DNA from: Minisyncoccota bacterium
GTDB lineage: Bacteria > Patescibacteriota > Minisyncoccia > UBA6257 > GWB1-50-10
DNA length: 6,945 nucleotides
NCBI GenBank assembly: GCA_020062265.1
Contig: JAGUWR010000027.1
Location: 1-6,945 of the forward strand
Reading direction: 5' to 3'
A program made the translations under genes and the position numbers. The stretch's first letter is position 1. Every line of letters begins with the position of its first letter. Positions 5,773 to 6,945 of the stretch are shown in pieces. The notes beneath the pieces were generated by a model that saw nothing but the letters and a program-made list of their open reading frames with translations, did not search any database and had not been told where the DNA came from.

Positions 5773-6125
5773 AATTTTAACCCTTTCTTCCTTGCCCCTT
5801 CAGCCACCGCCTTCACCCGACCATGATATTTATAAGCGCCTCGGTCAAAGACCGCTTCTTTAACGCCGGCCACTAACGCTCGCTCGGCAATAAGTTCACC
5901 AAGTTTTTCTGCCGCTCCAGATTTTTTCAAACGACCCTTAATCTCCTGTAAAGAAGCTGATGCTAAAGTTCGTTGAATATTATCGTCAATCAGCTGGGCG
6001 TAGGTCTGGCGGTTGCTCCGGAAGATCGAAAGGCGCGGCCTCGTCGCCGTGCCCCGTAACTTTGCCCGCACTCGCTTTTCTCGCCTCATTCTTATGACAT
6101 TAAACACCTTTAAACTCTTTCTCAT
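5769..6125 (-). CDS. rplR: Large-subunit ribosomal protein L18 (uL18)
   Basis: Binds 5S rRNA and carries it to the central protuberance of the 50S subunit. The 118 residues match the usual 110-120. The basic N-terminus ([13 protein letters not shown], about 13-25) leads into [20 protein letters not shown] (29-48). The C-terminus has the family signature [26 protein letters not shown] (about 93-118), which contacts 5S rRNA. It starts 7 bases after the rplF stop, with no Shine-Dalgarno, and its TGA stop overlaps the rpsE ATG. The TGA stop argues against a UGA-reassigned code. An internal Met at residue 13 is a possible alternative start; the longer start is preferred because it keeps the short spacing to rplF, though the first 12 residues are not conserved in families I know. 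Confidence 0.95.
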   Translation of the reverse strand: [118 protein letters not shown]

Positions 6126-6132
6126 AAATTAA

Positions 6133-6684
6133 TCACTTGGCGGTGGTCGTCGCCGCTTTCTTGCCGGCTTTCCGGCGGACTACTTCATTAATGTAGCGAA
6201 TACCAGTACCTTTGTACGGCTCCGGTTTCTTAATTGACCGAATTTCAGCCGCGACCTGCCCGACTAAAGCTTTATCAAACCCCTTCGCGTGAACAATAGT
6301 ATTTTTCTCCACCTCAATTGTTACGCCGGTCGGGATGTGGTAACGCACTGAATGGGAAAAACCGACATTGATTACAAGGTCATCCCCCTCTTTCGCCGCC
6401 CGGTATCCTACTCCTTCAAGAATGAGGGTCTTTTGAAAACCTTTAGCCAGACCTTCAATCGCATTTACCGAAAGCGAAGCAAGGGTTCCCCAATTACTCC
6501 GACTCTGTTTTGAATTCGAGATTAATTCAAACTTTAAAATACCGTCCTCTAGTGAAGGTTTTACCCCTTGAAGGATTGGCAATTTAATTTCACCTAGGTC
6601 GCTTTTAAAAATAAGCTCGTCTTCACTAACGGTTACTGTCACCCCCGCGGGGATTTTAATCAATTGTTTCCCGATTTTGCTCAT
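6133..6684 (-). CDS. rplF: Large-subunit ribosomal protein L6 (uL6)
   Basis: Binds 23S rRNA near the sarcin-ricin loop and factor-binding site. The ATG at 6684 gives 183 residues beginning MSKIGKQLIKIPAGV, the normal L6 start, against a family length near 178. Two repeated L6 folds are visible: residues about 10-80 and 85-165. The signature PEPYKGTGIRY sits in the second, and a basic VVRRKAGKKAA tail follows. The frame is open further upstream to a TTG at 6819, but that part looks unlike L6 and would contain the promoter at 6704-6732, so it is rejected. No Shine-Dalgarno precedes the ATG, and the predicted leader is only about a dozen bases. It is the first gene of this operon, whereas rpsH normally precedes it in the spc order. 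Stop is TGA. Confidence 0.96.
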   Translation of the reverse strand: MSKIGKQLIKIPAGVTVTVSEDELIFKSDLGEIKLPILQGVKPSLEDGILKFELISNSKQSRSNWGTLASLSVNAIEGLAKGFQKTLILEGVGYRAAKEGDDLVINVGFSHSVRYHIPTGVTIEVEKNTIVHAKGFDKALVGQVAAEIRSIKKPEPYKGTGIRYINEVVRRKAGKKAATTTAK

Positions 6685-6703
6685 TTTGAAAGCAGTATCT
6701 AGT

Positions 6704-6732
6704 ATTTTAAATAGAAAATGAAGATAAGTCAA
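6704..6732 (-). promoter_or_regulatory. Sigma70-type promoter of the rplF operon
   Basis: On the minus strand a -35 box TTGACT (6732-6727) and a -10 box TAAAAT (6709-6704) are separated by exactly 17 bp. Each matches consensus at 5 of 6 positions. Transcription would start near 6697, leaving a leader of about 12-14 nt before the rplF ATG. This explains how the operon can begin at rplF without rpsH upstream. Strength and start site are inferred. Confidence 0.7.
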
Positions 6733-6749
6733 CCAAAGCGCTGGTTCAT

Positions 6750-6945
6750 ATGATACTATCCACCCAAGGCGTTGAAAAAAGAAATAAAGGGCAGATATAC
6801 TGGTTGCCGTATGAGACAATATACGGCTATGTCCTGCCGGGAGCGGTTTCCATCGCTCGTTCGGCTTTCTTGGCAGGCAATTTGAGCGAACGGGCGAAAC
6901 AAAGGCTGCCGGCTGAGCTCAAAACCTCAGCCAGCGCCATAGCCA
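6750..6945 (+). CDS. Possible partial ORF, divergent from rplF and running off the edge
   Basis: From an ATG at 6750 the frame stays open for 65 codons to the right edge (MILSTQGVEKRNKGQIYW..., ending ...LKTSASAIA); an in-frame TAA lies upstream at 6708-6710. I recognise no family. A stretch reading LSERAKQRL faintly recalls the start of IS481-like transposases, but the following residues do not fit. No Shine-Dalgarno is present, and the best plus-strand promoter lies downstream of the ATG. The same bases form nested stems, so a structured RNA is a competing explanation. Real coding is doubtful. Confidence 0.2.
   Translation, partial: MILSTQGVEKRNKGQIYWLPYETIYGYVLPGAVSIARSAFLAGNLSERAKQRLPAELKTSASAIA
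6772..6801 (+). promoter_or_regulatory. Possible plus-strand promoter, back to back with the rplF promoter
   Basis: A -35-like TTGAAA (6772-6777) and a -10-like TATACT (6796-6801) are 18 bp apart, each 5 of 6 to the sigma70 consensus. Transcription would start near 6808, at the first stem of the palindromic stretch that follows. Together with the minus-strand promoter this makes a divergent control region of roughly 110 bp. Confidence 0.4.
6806..6944 (+). ncRNA. Candidate structured RNA, unrecognised
   Basis: G+C-rich stretch with nested complementary segments. GCCGTAT (6806-6812) pairs with ATACGGC (6821-6827). A closing stem GGCTATG (6825-6831) pairs with CATAGCC (6938-6944). Inside are CCTGCC (6833-6838) with GGCAGG (6872-6877), GAGCG (6841-6845) with CGCTC (6854-6858), and GGCTGAG (6911-6917) with CTCAGCC (6926-6932). 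GTTCG (6859-6863) can pair with CGAAC (6887-6891), which gives a pseudoknot. The longer 10-bp pairing of 6854-6863 with 6887-6896 would compete with it. The first hairpin and the closing stem share 6825-6827, so they may be alternatives. It follows a promoter-like sequence. It is not a tRNA and lacks RNase P, tmRNA or SRP RNA signatures. Both strands could fold; the plus strand is preferred only because of the promoter. Confidence 0.3.

Noticed and set aside
6685..6819. N-terminal extension of rplF up to a TTG at 6819
   Set aside because: The extra 45 residues are hydrophobic and unlike any L6 start, while MSKIGKQLIKIP at 6684 is the normal start. The promoter boxes at 6704-6732 would fall inside the extension.
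6827..6944. Minus-strand open frame ending in TAG at 6827-6829, read as the tail of an upstream gene (possibly rpsH)
   Set aside because: The translated residues (ending ...AMETAPGRT) do not resemble S8 or any protein I know, and the frame is short; nested palindromes explain the stretch equally well.
6806..6944. tRNA, 5S rRNA, RNase P RNA, tmRNA or SRP RNA
   Set aside because: The 120-base closed structure is 5S-sized, but the conserved loops are in the wrong places. No cloverleaf, no GAGGAAAGUCC of RNase P, no tmRNA ends and no SRP loop are seen.
6750..6945. Start of an IS481-like transposase on the plus strand
   Set aside because: Only LSERAKQRL is suggestive; the conserved residues expected next (aromatic and acidic, then a helix-turn-helix) are absent and no terminal inverted repeats can be defined.

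Overview
The window looks like a piece of a Candidate Phyla Radiation (Patescibacteria, Parcubacteria-like) genome. It holds a bacterial ribosomal-protein/secretion operon with no rpmD (uL30) between rpsE and rplO, which is a known hallmark of that radiation. Gene junctions are tight, Shine-Dalgarno sequences are weak or missing, and the AT-rich spacers are built of short tandem repeats. UGA ends both rplF and rplR, so the UGA-as-glycine code of Gracilibacteria/Absconditabacteria does not apply. Assignment to a lineage within CPR is inference.

Layout. Positions 2-2023 (+) hold the 3' nine-tenths or so of topA (DNA topoisomerase I), entering from the left edge and ending in four zinc-ribbon repeats. 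It converges on a minus-strand operon that reads rplF (6684) > rplR > rpsE > rplO > secY > adk > map (2029). The two stop codons are 5 bp apart, and a terminator-like hairpin serving the minus strand covers both. Positions 6685-6945 have no recognisable gene. They hold a good minus-strand sigma70-type promoter just upstream of rplF, a possible plus-strand promoter, and a G+C-rich, strongly palindromic stretch running to the right edge.

How the genes fit together. L6, L18, S5 and L15 are ribosomal proteins. SecY is the protein-conducting channel for co-translational export. Adk keeps the adenylate pool balanced, and Map removes the initiator methionine from new proteins. The order is the classical end of the spc operon, but it is cut at both ends: rpsH and the genes before it are not upstream of rplF, and infA/rpmJ/rpsM do not follow map.

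Most worth a second look: (1) a related G+C-rich palindrome (CCCGCCT...AGGCGGG) sits in frame inside two unrelated genes, topA and adk, like a mobile palindromic element that coding regions tolerate; (2) a promoter followed by nested stems, a possible pseudoknot and a closing stem at 6806-6944, which could be an unrecognised structured RNA; (3) gene spacers made of 9-bp and 7-bp tandem repeats, one supplying three in-frame stop codons; (4) an AT hairpin before adk whose loop carries ACCUCC, the anti-Shine-Dalgarno sequence.
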